From the NCBI GenBank assembly GCA_937921505.1, contig CAKZUB010000021.1:1-33569 (forward strand): a stretch of DNA of 33,569 bases, written 5' to 3'. Both the position numbers and the translations under genes were made by a program. Within the stretch, counting starts at the first letter, position 1; each line of letters opens with the position of its first letter. The notes beneath the pieces are model-generated. The model was not told where the DNA came from, did no database searches, and worked only from the letters and a program-made list of their open reading frames with translations. Below are positions 16,773 to 25,473 of this stretch, piece by piece. This DNA comes from an uncultured Clostridia bacterium. GTDB lineage: Bacteria > Bacillota > Clostridia > Lachnospirales > Cellulosilyticaceae.

Positions 16773-16801
16773 TTGACTATTTATTAAAAATAACTTATAA
16801 T
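16773..16801 (+). promoter_or_regulatory. spoVG promoter
   Basis: TTGACT (16773-16778), a 17-base spacer and a perfect TATAAT (16796-16801). This is a strong vegetative promoter. I do not see a sigma-H type site, the form used for spoVG in B. subtilis. Confidence 0.75.
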
Positions 16802-16872
16802 TCAAATAATAAAAAGAACTATTAATAGGGGCGCTGCTAGGGCACTAGTTAATAACAGGAGGGGTTTTGCTA

Positions 16873-17178
16873 ATGGAAATCACAGATATTAGGGTGAGAA
16901 AAATTAATAAAGACGGAAAAATGAAAGCGGTAGTTTCTGTTACATTTGATAATGAGTTTGTAATACATGATATCAAAGTAATAGAGGGGGACAAAGGACG
17001 TTTTATAGCTATGCCGAGCCGAAAAACTTTAGACGGAGAATTTAGAGATATAGCTCATCCTATTAATTCTGAAACAAGAGATCGTATTCAAAATCAAGTA
17101 CTTGAAAAGTATGAGATGGTACTACTTTCTGATGAAGTAGCTGTTGTAGGAGAAGACGACCTCTACATAGAAGAATAA
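16873..17178 (+). CDS. spoVG: SpoVG, RNA-binding sporulation and septation regulator
   Basis: A 101-residue cytoplasmic protein starting [12 protein letters not shown], with the hallmark [22 protein letters not shown] and a short acidic tail. SpoVG affects septum formation at sporulation onset in Bacillus and acts as an RNA- or DNA-binding global regulator in several Bacillota. The ATG at 16873 is chosen over the TTG at 16867 because it gives the conserved N-terminus and lies eleven bases after the GGAGGGG at 16858-16864 region. It has its own strong promoter and terminator, so it can be expressed apart from purR-glgCD and from glmU-prs. Confidence 0.96.
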   Translation: MEITDIRVRKINKDGKMKAVVSVTFDNEFVIHDIKVIEGDKGRFIAMPSRKTLDGEFRDIAHPINSETRDRIQNQVLEKYEMVLLSDEVAVVGEDDLYIEE

Positions 17179-17193
17179 TATTATAAAAATATT

Positions 17194-17229
17194 AAAGGTG
17201 TTTCTTTAGCATATAAGAAACACCTTTTT
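17194..17229 (+). terminator. spoVG terminator
   Basis: The 13-bp stem AAAGGTGTTTCTT with its complement at 17215-17227, loop of eight, then TTTTT. Confidence 0.9.
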
Positions 17230-17245
17230 ACTATGTCTATAAAGG

Positions 17246-17266
17246 TTGAAAGAAAAACACTTTCAA
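17246..17266 (+). repeat. Small hairpin, copy 1 of a 21-base repeat
   Basis: TTGAAAG, a seven-base loop AAAAACA and CTTTCAA. Exactly the same 21 bases recur at 32614-32634. Here it follows the spoVG terminator and is not followed by a clean T-run. The stretch 17230-17420 otherwise shows only the glmU leader. Confidence 0.7.
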
Positions 17267-17420
17267 TTGTTTAAATGACACTTGATGTGAAATCATTATG
17301 AAAAACAACTTTGCACAGATGAATAACTTAAGTTTATATGTTGTTTCTCTATAAGTATTGCATAAATGATCATAAAATGAGAGAATAACTAAGTAATAGT
17401 AACAGGGAAGGAAGATATAA

Positions 17421-18785
17421 ATGAAAATAAAAGCATTGATACTTGCTGCAGGGCAAGGGACACGTATGAAGTCAGAACACTCAAAGGTACTGCATAAAGT
17501 ATTTGATAAAGCCTTAATGGAATATCCTATTTTAGCGGCAAAATATGTAGGTGCTCATGAGATTTGCATGATCGTAGGACATAAAGCAGAAGAAGTTCAA
17601 AAAGCTCTTGGAGAGACTGTAAGTTATGTGCTTCAAAAAGAACAGCTAGGAACAGGGCATGCTGTTATGCAGGCAATAGATTTTATAGATGAAACTGGAG
17701 AAGTACTTGTTTTATATGGAGATACACCGCTTATCACTGGAGAGACATTAGAAAGAATGATTAGTTTCCATAGACAAAGTAAAAATGGAGCAACAGTTTT
17801 ATCAGCTGTTGTTGAAGACCCTACGGGTTATGGAAGAATTGTCAGAGATGAAAATCAGCGGTTTACTAAAATAATTGAACAAAAAGATGCCTCACAAGCC
17901 GAAAAGCAAATAAAAGAAATTAATGGTGGTATGTATGTTTTTGAAGCAGGCCTTCTTAAGTATGCGCTGTCGCAACTTACAAATAACAATATACAAAAAG
18001 AGTATTATTTAACAGATACCTTGGAAATACTATTATCTAACGGATATAAAGTAGATGCCATTACGGCAGAAAGTGCAAATGATATACTAGGCGTTAATTC
18101 AAGAGAACAGTTGGCTGAAGTTACAGAAATTATGAAACAAAGAATTAATTTAAAACATATGACCGGGGGCGTAACAATCGTTGATCCGGGGAATACGTAT
18201 ATTGGCTCTAGTGTTATTATAGGTAAAGATACTCTTATAGAACCGGGATGTATCATTGAAGGTAATACACAAATTGGAGAAAACTGCCATATAGGCTATC
18301 AATCTAAAATCCAAAATTCAGTGATTGCTAATCATGTAGATATTGAGATTAGTGTCATTACAGATAGTTTCATTGATGAAGGTACTCATATAGGTCCATT
18401 TGCTTACTTAAGGCCAAACTCTCGCATTGGAAAAAATATTAAAGTAGGCGACTTTGTAGAAATTAAAAATGCAACCATAGGTGATGGTACTAAAATTTCA
18501 CATCTGACTTATATTGGAGATGCAGATGTAGGAGAAAATGTTAACTTTGGATGTGGTACTGTAGTTGTTAATTATGATGGCGAAAAGAAACATAGAACTA
18601 CCATTAAGGATAAAGCATTTATAGGATGCAATACTAACTTAATCGCACCTGTATTAGTAGAAGAAGGAGCTTATACGGCAGCAGGCTCAACTATTACTAA
18701 AACAGTTCCTAAGAACAGCTTAGCTATTGCAAGAGCAAAACAAGAAAATAAAGAAGAATGGGTTACTAAAAAAAGAATGAAATAA
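17421..18785 (+). CDS. glmU: Bifunctional GlcNAc-1-P uridylyltransferase / GlcN-1-P acetyltransferase
   Basis: Performs the last two steps to UDP-GlcNAc, needed for peptidoglycan. The 454-residue protein has the uridylyltransferase start LILAAGQGTRMKS, then QKEQLGTGHAV and YGDTPLI. A left-handed beta-helix acetyltransferase follows from about residue 250, with RPNSRIGKNIKVGDFVEIKNA-type repeats, His361 as the expected catalytic base, and NYDGEKKHRT. Both halves are complete. The start follows GGAAGGAAG. Next to prs, as in B. subtilis; prs nevertheless has its own promoter. Confidence 0.97.
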   Translation: MKIKALILAAGQGTRMKSEHSKVLHKVFDKALMEYPILAAKYVGAHEICMIVGHKAEEVQKALGETVSYVLQKEQLGTGHAVMQAIDFIDETGEVLVLYGDTPLITGETLERMISFHRQSKNGATVLSAVVEDPTGYGRIVRDENQRFTKIIEQKDASQAEKQIKEINGGMYVFEAGLLKYALSQLTNNNIQKEYYLTDTLEILLSNGYKVDAITAESANDILGVNSREQLAEVTEIMKQRINLKHMTGGVTIVDPGNTYIGSSVIIGKDTLIEPGCIIEGNTQIGENCHIGYQSKIQNSVIANHVDIEISVITDSFIDEGTHIGPFAYLRPNSRIGKNIKVGDFVEIKNATIGDGTKISHLTYIGDADVGENVNFGCGTVVVNYDGEKKHRTTIKDKAFIGCNTNLIAPVLVEEGAYTAAGSTITKTVPKNSLAIARAKQENKEEWVTKKRMK

Positions 18786-18826
18786 GGTATAAAACAGGTT
18801 ATTCTATACAAAAATGACCATAAACG

Positions 18827-18854
18827 TTGCATTTTGTATACAATGTGGTATAAT
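18827..18854 (+). promoter_or_regulatory. prs promoter
   Basis: TTGCAT (18827-18832), a 16-base spacer and a perfect TATAAT (18849-18854) with TGG before it, an extended -10. It overlaps possible upstream in-frame codons of prs, which argues for the ATG at 18903. Confidence 0.7.
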
Positions 18855-18902
18855 GTTGAGCTGAAAAGATGGTCGTATATTGATAAGGGAGGACTAACTC
18901 AA

Positions 18903-19859
18903 ATGATTAGAAATTACACTGACATTAAAGTGTTTACTGGAAATGCACATCCTCAGCTTGCAAGAGAGATAGCTGAGAAGTTAGACATTCATCTTGGGAA
19001 ATCTGAAATTGCAAGATTTAGTGACTTGGAGATAGGGGTTAAAATTGACGAAAAGGTACGTGGTACGGATGTGTTTATTATTCAGCCAACATCTACACCT
19101 GCTAATGAGCATCTTATGGAACTGCTTATTATGATAGATGCTATGAAACGTGCCTCAGCAGGACGTATTACGGCAGTTATACCTTATTACGGTTATGCAA
19201 GACAGGATAGAAAAACAAGAGCGAGAGATCCAATTAGTTCAAAGCTAGTAGCGGATATTCTTCAAACAGCGGGTGCAGACAGGGTCCTTACAATGGATTT
19301 ACACTGTTCGCAAATACAAGGATTTTTCAATATTCCAGTAGATCATTTGGTAGGAATGCCTCTTTTAACAAAATATTATGCAGATAAACTAGGCGATGAT
19401 ATAGATCAGGCTGTCGCTGTTTCACCAGACCTTGGTAGTGTGGGAAGAGTTAGATCTTTTGCAACAAAATTAGATATTCCTTTAGCAATTATTGATAAAA
19501 GAAGGCCAAAGGCGAATGTGTCAGAAATTATGAACATCATTGGAGAAGTAAATGGTAAAAAAGTTATCTTAATTGATGATATGATTGATACGGCAGGAAC
19601 AATATGTAATGCAGCTAATGCTCTAAGAGACAGAGGTGCAACTCATGTATATGCTTGTTGTACTCATGGGGTGTTATCAGGACCAGCGATGGAAAGAATT
19701 GAAGCTTCTGCAATAGAGGAACTTGTTATTCTTAATACAATTGTTATTCCAGAAAAGAAAAATATTGCAAAAGTTAAAGAGATATCTGTAGCACCTATTT
19801 TTGCAGATGCCATTAGACGTATACACGAAGATTTATCAGTTTCTAAGTTATTTGACTAA
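18903..19859 (+). CDS. prs: Ribose-phosphate pyrophosphokinase
   Basis: Makes PRPP from ribose-5-phosphate and ATP, for purines, pyrimidines, NAD, His and Trp. The 318-residue protein has FTGNAHPQLA at the N-terminus, PYYGYARQDRK (ATP loop), the metal-binding stretch DLHCSQIQGFF, and the PRPP loop VILIDDMIDTAGT at 221-233. The ATG follows GGGAGG and gives the conserved start. PRPP is the signal read by PurR encoded 5 kb upstream, so both parts of the purine switch are in one region. In B. subtilis ctc follows; here a GerM-like gene does. Confidence 0.97.
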   Translation: MIRNYTDIKVFTGNAHPQLAREIAEKLDIHLGKSEIARFSDLEIGVKIDEKVRGTDVFIIQPTSTPANEHLMELLIMIDAMKRASAGRITAVIPYYGYARQDRKTRARDPISSKLVADILQTAGADRVLTMDLHCSQIQGFFNIPVDHLVGMPLLTKYYADKLGDDIDQAVAVSPDLGSVGRVRSFATKLDIPLAIIDKRRPKANVSEIMNIIGEVNGKKVILIDDMIDTAGTICNAANALRDRGATHVYACCTHGVLSGPAMERIEASAIEELVILNTIVIPEKKNIAKVKEISVAPIFADAIRRIHEDLSVSKLFD

Positions 19860-19875
19860 TAAGAATAAAGAGCAG

Positions 19876-19905
19876 AAACAGGATGGCATTCGCCATCCTG
19901 TTTTG
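19876..19905 (+). terminator. prs terminator
   Basis: The 12-bp stem AAACAGGATGGC/GCCATCCTGTTT with tetraloop ATTC, followed by TG. The T-run is short, but the stem is strong and lies 17 bases after the stop. Confidence 0.8.
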
Positions 19906-20067
19906 TAGTTTTAGGATATGATAAAAAATAATTATTTACATAGTATTTACACTAGGAATTGGAGATAATGACAATAAGTATTTTAAGATGGAAAATGATG
20001 CTATGGAACCTTTTTTAGAAATAAGCGTCATATAGAGTAATATAAAATGGAAGGAGTTGAAGTGTTT

Positions 20068-21051
20068 ATGAGAAAAATCTTAATGGCAATGCTTATTATC
20101 TTTATGTTTGGTAGTATACTAAGTGGGTGTGTTAAAGAAAAAAATAATCTACCAAAAGATGATATAAAAGTTGAAGAGCCAGATAGTAGTGAGAGTGTAG
20201 ATGAGGATACACAGAACCAAATAACAAGTACAATTAAAATCTTTTATGGGGATGCAACTAATGAAAAAATAGTGAGTGAAGATCGAGAAATAACCTATAG
20301 TAAGGATGAAGATAAGTATAGAGTTGCACTTGAAGAGCTTATTAAAGGGGCGAAAAATACAAATTTTACATCTAATATCAATAATGATACAAAGGTTCTT
20401 GATACAAGTATACAAGGAAAAGATTTAGTGGTTAATCTAAGTCGGGAATTTAATAGTTTTGCTGGAAGCGTTGCGCAGATCATTGCAGTAGGTGGAGTCG
20501 TTAATACTATGACTCAGTTTGACGAGGTTGAGAGAGTGAAAATTCTCATAGAAGGAGAAGAATTTATAGGTCCTAGCGGACAACCAAGAGGTTTTATGGA
20601 GCCATTTGTATCAGATCCTGGGCAAGTAGTTAATAAAGAAGTGACTCTTTATTTTGGAGATGAAAATGCCACCTTTGTGGTAGGTGAAAGAAGAGTTATT
20701 AATATGAATGCTCATATCAGTCAAGAGGATTTTATAAAGGTGATACTAGAAGAGTTGATTTTAGGACCTACGCAAGAAGGCTTAAGTCCTACGATACCCC
20801 CCAATACAAAGATTCTAACTGTAAAGGTTGAAAATAATATTGCATCCATTAATTTTTCAGAAGAAATGCATACTAACCACTGGGGTGGTGCAGCAGGAGA
20901 AGCTATGACAATAGGTTCTATAGTCAATACACTTACAGAGCTTAATGATATTAAGAAAGTGAAAATAACAGTAGAAAATGAGCCTTTAGCTATTGAGCAT
21001 ACTGTTCTAGAAGAACCTGTGAGCCGTAATGAAGAGATTATACAACGATAA
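20068..21051 (+). CDS. GerM-like lipoprotein with two GerMN domains
   Basis: An exported lipoprotein of 327 residues with a signal peptide and lipobox LSGC (Cys21). After an acidic linker come two GerMN domains (about 60-165 and 190-315); both have the IKIFYGD/VTLYFGD opening and the VNTMTQF/VNTLTEL segment before the last strand. The double-GerMN lipoprotein layout is that of B. subtilis GerM, which helps join the mother-cell and forespore sides of the engulfed spore and affects germination. The start is uncertain: ATG 20068 gives a standard signal peptide, while GTG 20062 sits closer to AAGGAG at 20050-20055. It replaces ctc between prs and pth. Confidence 0.82.
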   Translation: MRKILMAMLIIFMFGSILSGCVKEKNNLPKDDIKVEEPDSSESVDEDTQNQITSTIKIFYGDATNEKIVSEDREITYSKDEDKYRVALEELIKGAKNTNFTSNINNDTKVLDTSIQGKDLVVNLSREFNSFAGSVAQIIAVGGVVNTMTQFDEVERVKILIEGEEFIGPSGQPRGFMEPFVSDPGQVVNKEVTLYFGDENATFVVGERRVINMNAHISQEDFIKVILEELILGPTQEGLSPTIPPNTKILTVKVENNIASINFSEEMHTNHWGGAAGEAMTIGSIVNTLTELNDIKKVKITVENEPLAIEHTVLEEPVSRNEEIIQR

Positions 21052-21076
21052 GAAATAAATGGGAAATGATATAAAT

Positions 21077-21118
21077 AGGGACTATTGATACTATTATTGA
21101 GTATTGGTAGTCCTTTTG
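21077..21118 (+). terminator. Terminator after the GerM-like gene
   Basis: The left arm 21077-21092 pairs with 21100-21114 (one bulged G, several G-U pairs), followed by TTTT. Confidence 0.75.
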
Positions 21119-21151
21119 ATGTACAAAAAATGAAGAATATTTGTTTAGTTA

Positions 21152-21180
21152 TTATAAAATAGTTTAAATAATGTTATGAT
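21152..21180 (+). promoter_or_regulatory. Candidate promoter of pth-mfd
   Basis: TTATAA (21152-21157), a 17-base spacer and TATGAT (21175-21180). The -35 is weak. A long AT-rich leader of about 110 bases would follow. Confidence 0.35.
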
Positions 21181-21289
21181 ATAAAGGTTGATAACTAAGC
21201 GAGAAGGTTATTATAATAGAATAAGATTATAAAGAGATTACCAGATTAATAGGTCAATTGATTAATTGATATAAAATGCGGAGGATGTT

Positions 21290-21862
21290 ATGAAATTAAT
21301 AGTAGGACTTGGCAATCCAGGGTTAGAGTATGCTGTAACGCGCCATAATATAGGGTTTCAAGCTATTGATGCTCTAGCAGAAGCTTACAAGATAGCTGTT
21401 AAAAGAAATAAGTTTAAGGCTTTAATTGGAGAAGGAACTATAGCTGGAGAAAAGGTTATTTTGATGAAGCCACAGACTTATATGAATTTAAGCGGAGAAG
21501 CCGTTAGACAATGTATGGATTGGAACAAATTAACAAAAAGTGATATTATTGTAATATATGATGATGTATCATTAGAAATCGCTCAGCTGCGGATTAGAAA
21601 AACAGGAAGTGCGGGAGGACATAATGGTATCAAAAATATTATTAACCATTTAGGCTCACAAGACTTTATGCGTATAAAAGTTGGTGTTGGAGAGAAACCA
21701 CCCGGATGGGACCTAGCGAGTTATGTGTTAAATAGGTTTACAGAAGAAGAACTAAAAGTTATGGGACCTAAATTAAATGATATAGTTAAAGCGATAGAAG
21801 TAATGCTTGAAACAGGGATTGATCAGGCAATGAATCAATACAACTTAAAAGTGAGACGGTGA
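21290..21862 (+). CDS. pth: Peptidyl-tRNA hydrolase
   Basis: Releases peptides from drop-off peptidyl-tRNA to recycle tRNA. The 190-residue protein has VGLGNPG (5-11), TRHNIGF with catalytic His19, KPQTYMNLSG, DDVSL with Asp92, and GSAGGHNGI. The start follows GGAGGATG-like sequence. The last bases GTGA contain both the stop codon and the possible GTG start of mfd, so the two are coupled. B. subtilis has fin (yabK) between these genes; here there is no room for it. Confidence 0.96.
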   Translation: MKLIVGLGNPGLEYAVTRHNIGFQAIDALAEAYKIAVKRNKFKALIGEGTIAGEKVILMKPQTYMNLSGEAVRQCMDWNKLTKSDIIVIYDDVSLEIAQLRIRKTGSAGGHNGIKNIINHLGSQDFMRIKVGVGEKPPGWDLASYVLNRFTEEELKVMGPKLNDIVKAIEVMLETGIDQAMNQYNLKVRR

Positions 21863-24800
21863 TAAATATGGCATATAAGCACGAGGGACTTATCTCACCT
21901 CTAAAACAGTTAACTGGGATGGATCAGCTCGTTGACACACTCTTAAATCATAAAAATTGTAAAGTAGTTAATATGGTAGATTCTTGCAAAGCACACTTTG
22001 TATATAGCATAAGTTGTTTTACTAAAGCGCCTACTATCATCATTACTTATGACGAGATGAGTGCAAAAAGACTTTATGAAGACATGCAGTTTTTAAAAGG
22101 GGAAGAGAACGTTTATATGTATCCAGCAAGAGATATTCTTTTTTATAATGCAGATGTGCATAGTATGGATATTACCTCTGCTAGAATTAAAGTTATAGAG
22201 GCATTAGGTATACAAAAGGATATTGTAGTTATTATTCCGATTGAAGCACTACTAAATCCACTTTCTCCTAAGGAAGTTTGGGCGGCACATACCAAAAGTA
22301 TAACTGCTGGGGATATTATAGATATTCAAGAGCTAAGTGCTTATTTAATTCAAATAGGTTATGAAAGATCATCTCGTGTAGAAGCTGTTGGGCAATTTGC
22401 AGTAAGAGGTGGTATTATAGATATTTATACACCTATAGCACAAGAACCTTATAGAATAGAGCTTTGGGATGATGAAGTAGATTCTATAAGGAATTTTAAT
22501 GTGCAAACGCAACGCTCTATTGCAAAACTGGAATCATTTGATATTGTGCCCAATCAAGAGATCATTTTTTCTCTAGATGTTTTAAAGCAAGCGATACCAA
22601 GAATAAAAGCAGAACTTAAAAAAGTATCTGATAAGCTTCGAGCAGAGGGTAAAAAAGAGAGTGTTCAAAATATACAAGCGCAGGTCGAAGAAGCTATAGA
22701 ACAAATACAAAATGATATAAGTCCTAAGGGACTTGAGTTATATATTCCTTATACTGAAATGGAAGTTGTTTCGATATTAGATTATATAAGCGAAGAAGCA
22801 GTAGTATATATGGATGAGCCTGTTAAGATTAAAGAAAAAAGTATAATAACTCTTTTAGAATATCAAGAGAGTATGAAAGATAGGCTTGAATATGGACATA
22901 TTCTTCCAAGACAAATAGAACTTATATTTGATTATGAGGATATTATAAAAAAATTAACACACTATACAAGTTTGCTGCTGATGAATTTTGATACAGAAAT
23001 TAAGGAATTAGAAATAACCTATACAATGCCTTTAAAAGTTTACGAGAATACTGCTTTTTATAAGAGCATTGATCTTCTAGAAAAAGATATAAGAGAGTGG
23101 AAAAATAACAACAAAAGAATTATTATTCTATCTGGTTCAAGAGCTAAGGCTGAGAGGTTATATGGTGAATTAGAAGAGAGAAATCTTATAACTACTTATA
23201 CGGAACAAGTATTAGATAGTATCCAAGAGGGGCAAGTAGTAGTCACTAAGGGATCTTTGCAAAAAGGATTTATGTATGAAGACATCGCTTTTTATATTAT
23301 AGCGGATAAAGATTTATTTGGAAAAGATAAAAAGTCCAAAAAGCCTAAGAGGAAATACCAAGGGACAAAGATAGAGAGTTTTCTTGAACTTACACCTGGA
23401 GATTACGTAGTACATGAACTTCATGGAATAGGTGTTTTTAAAGGTATTGAGCAAATTGTTTTAGAAGGAATTAGTCGGGATAATCTCAAGATAGAATATG
23501 CGGATAATAATACACTATATGTTAATATTAACCAAATGGATATGGTTCAAAAGTATATAGGGGCAGAAGGAAAAAATCCAAAGCTTAATAAAATAGGTGG
23601 AGCAGAATGGAAAAAGTCAAAAGCAAAAGTTAAAAAGGCTATTAAAGATATTGCCAAAGATCTTATTAAGCTATATGGTGAAAGACAACATACAAGAGGT
23701 TTTATTTACGAGCCAGATACCGTATGGCAAAGAGAATTTGAAGATATGTTCGTATATGAAGAAACAAGTGATCAACTAGAAGCGATAGAAGATGTAAAAA
23801 GAGATATGGAAAGTATGAAAGTTATGGACCGTCTTATTTGTGGAGATGTAGGATATGGTAAAACAGAAGTTGCTATAAGAGCTGCGTTTAAAGCTGTACA
23901 AAATAACAAACAGATTGCATACTTAGTGCCTACTACCATACTTGCACAACAACATTACAATAGATTTGCAGAACGCATGGAAAATTACCCCATTAAGGTA
24001 GATTTACTCTCAAGATTTAGAACAGCTAAGCAAATTAAAAATACACTTCAACAGTTAGCCAAAGGGCAGGTAGATATTGTTATTGGAACGCATAGATTAT
24101 TATCCAAAGATGTGAAGTTTAAAGATTTAGGACTAGTCATTATAGATGAAGAACAGCGCTTTGGAGTAACCCATAAAGAAAAATTAAAGGAGTTAAGAAC
24201 AGAGGTTGATGTTATGACATTAACAGCTACTCCCATACCAAGGACACTCCATATGAGCCTTATAGGCATCAGGGATATGAGTGTTCTAGAAGAAGCTCCG
24301 CTTGAACGTAGACCGGTACAAACCTATGTAATAGAATATAGTGATGATTTTATAAAAGATGCTATTAATAGAGAACTCGTCAGAAATGGGCAAGTTTATT
24401 TTCTTCATAATCAGGTGAAGGATATTGAAGAAAAAGCGCTGCATCTTCAGAGACTTATACCCCATGCAAGGGTCTCATTTGCCCATGGGCAAATGAACGA
24501 AAGAGAGTTAGAAAAAATTATGCTAGCCTTTATTAATGGGGAGATTGATGTGCTTGTATGTACCACCATAGTAGAAACGGGCCTTGATATATCAAATGTT
24601 AATACAATTATCATCAACAATGCAGATCAAATGGGGCTAAGTCAGCTCTATCAGCTTAGAGGACGTGTAGGAAGATCGAATAGAATAGCGTATGCATACT
24701 TAATGTATAAGAAAAATAAAGTCTTAAAAGAAATTGCAGAAAAAAGGCTGCAGGCTATTAAGCAGTTTACAGAGCTTGGTGCGGGATTTAAAATTGCGAT

Positions 24801-25395
24801 GAGGGACTTAGAAATAAGAGGTGCTGGGAACTTACTGGGGGCTCAGCAACATGGGCATATGGATACAATAGGGTACGATCTGTACTGTAAAATGTTATCA
24901 CAGGTTGTAAGTGAAGAAAGAGGAGAAATCATAGAGGAAGATTTTGAAACAACAATAGAAATCAAAATTGATGCTTATATTTCTTCAGAATATGTTCAAG
25001 ATGAAATTCAGAAGCTAGACATTTATAAAAAAATAGCTTCAATACAAACAGAGCATGATTATTTTGATATTCAAGAAGAGATGGAAGATAGATACGGTAC
25101 ACTTCCGTATATGGTTCAAAATTTATTAGATATAGCGCTTATTAAAGCACTTGCACACGATATGTATATTACTTTGATAACGGAAAATAAACGTATGGTT
25201 ATGTTTAAATTTAAACCAGATATACATCTTCATGCAGAGAAGTTGCCAGAAGTTTTAAGTGTATATCCTAACTTATTAAAATTTTCAGGTGGCAAAGAAT
25301 CTATTCTGAAAGCTAATTTAACAAATATACCTAAAAAAGAAATGCTTGCTTATATTAAAAGTATATTACAACTGATTAAAAAATTGAAGAGTTAA
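21859..25395 (+). CDS. mfd: Transcription-repair coupling factor
   Basis: A superfamily 2 ATPase that removes stalled RNA polymerase from DNA lesions and recruits UvrA. The protein has 1178 residues from GTG 21859, or 1175 from ATG 21868; neither has a strong ribosome binding site, and coupling to pth explains this. Counting from the ATG: UvrB-like N-terminal domain (about 1-350), polymerase-binding RID domain (about 505-600, with LTPGDYVVHELHGIG), translocase with Walker A GYGKTE near 663 and DEEQ box near 760, then TRG region and a C-terminal domain. All helicase motifs I can recognise are intact. The gene includes a 22-bp perfect palindrome at 24475-24496. Confidence 0.97.
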   Translation: MINMAYKHEGLISPLKQLTGMDQLVDTLLNHKNCKVVNMVDSCKAHFVYSISCFTKAPTIIITYDEMSAKRLYEDMQFLKGEENVYMYPARDILFYNADVHSMDITSARIKVIEALGIQKDIVVIIPIEALLNPLSPKEVWAAHTKSITAGDIIDIQELSAYLIQIGYERSSRVEAVGQFAVRGGIIDIYTPIAQEPYRIELWDDEVDSIRNFNVQTQRSIAKLESFDIVPNQEIIFSLDVLKQAIPRIKAELKKVSDKLRAEGKKESVQNIQAQVEEAIEQIQNDISPKGLELYIPYTEMEVVSILDYISEEAVVYMDEPVKIKEKSIITLLEYQESMKDRLEYGHILPRQIELIFDYEDIIKKLTHYTSLLLMNFDTEIKELEITYTMPLKVYENTAFYKSIDLLEKDIREWKNNNKRIIILSGSRAKAERLYGELEERNLITTYTEQVLDSIQEGQVVVTKGSLQKGFMYEDIAFYIIADKDLFGKDKKSKKPKRKYQGTKIESFLELTPGDYVVHELHGIGVFKGIEQIVLEGISRDNLKIEYADNNTLYVNINQMDMVQKYIGAEGKNPKLNKIGGAEWKKSKAKVKKAIKDIAKDLIKLYGERQHTRGFIYEPDTVWQREFEDMFVYEETSDQLEAIEDVKRDMESMKVMDRLICGDVGYGKTEVAIRAAFKAVQNNKQIAYLVPTTILAQQHYNRFAERMENYPIKVDLLSRFRTAKQIKNTLQQLAKGQVDIVIGTHRLLSKDVKFKDLGLVIIDEEQRFGVTHKEKLKELRTEVDVMTLTATPIPRTLHMSLIGIRDMSVLEEAPLERRPVQTYVIEYSDDFIKDAINRELVRNGQVYFLHNQVKDIEEKALHLQRLIPHARVSFAHGQMNERELEKIMLAFINGEIDVLVCTTIVETGLDISNVNTIIINNADQMGLSQLYQLRGRVGRSNRIAYAYLMYKKNKVLKEIAEKRLQAIKQFTELGAGFKIAMRDLEIRGAGNLLGAQQHGHMDTIGYDLYCKMLSQVVSEERGEIIEEDFETTIEIKIDAYISSEYVQDEIQKLDIYKKIASIQTEHDYFDIQEEMEDRYGTLPYMVQNLLDIALIKALAHDMYITLITENKRMVMFKFKPDIHLHAEKLPEVLSVYPNLLKFSGGKESILKANLTNIPKKEMLAYIKSILQLIKKLKS
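24475..24496. repeat. Perfect 22-bp palindrome inside mfd
   Basis: The 22 bases from TCATTTGCCCA to its exact complement have no loop and no mismatch. They encode SFAHGQM, a conserved helicase segment. The conserved protein limits how far chance alone explains it, but no function is implied by the sequence. Confidence 0.6.
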
Positions 25396-25473
25396 TGATT
25401 TTAAGCTATAATGAAAGATAGATGAGTCGCTTATTATTAAGAGCATCAAGACGAACTATAAGGAGAGATATAA

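Noticed and set aside
18834..18902. Longer N-terminus for Prs
   Set aside because: The added codons overlap the prs -10 region and match nothing in the family; the ATG at 18903 has a strong ribosome binding site.
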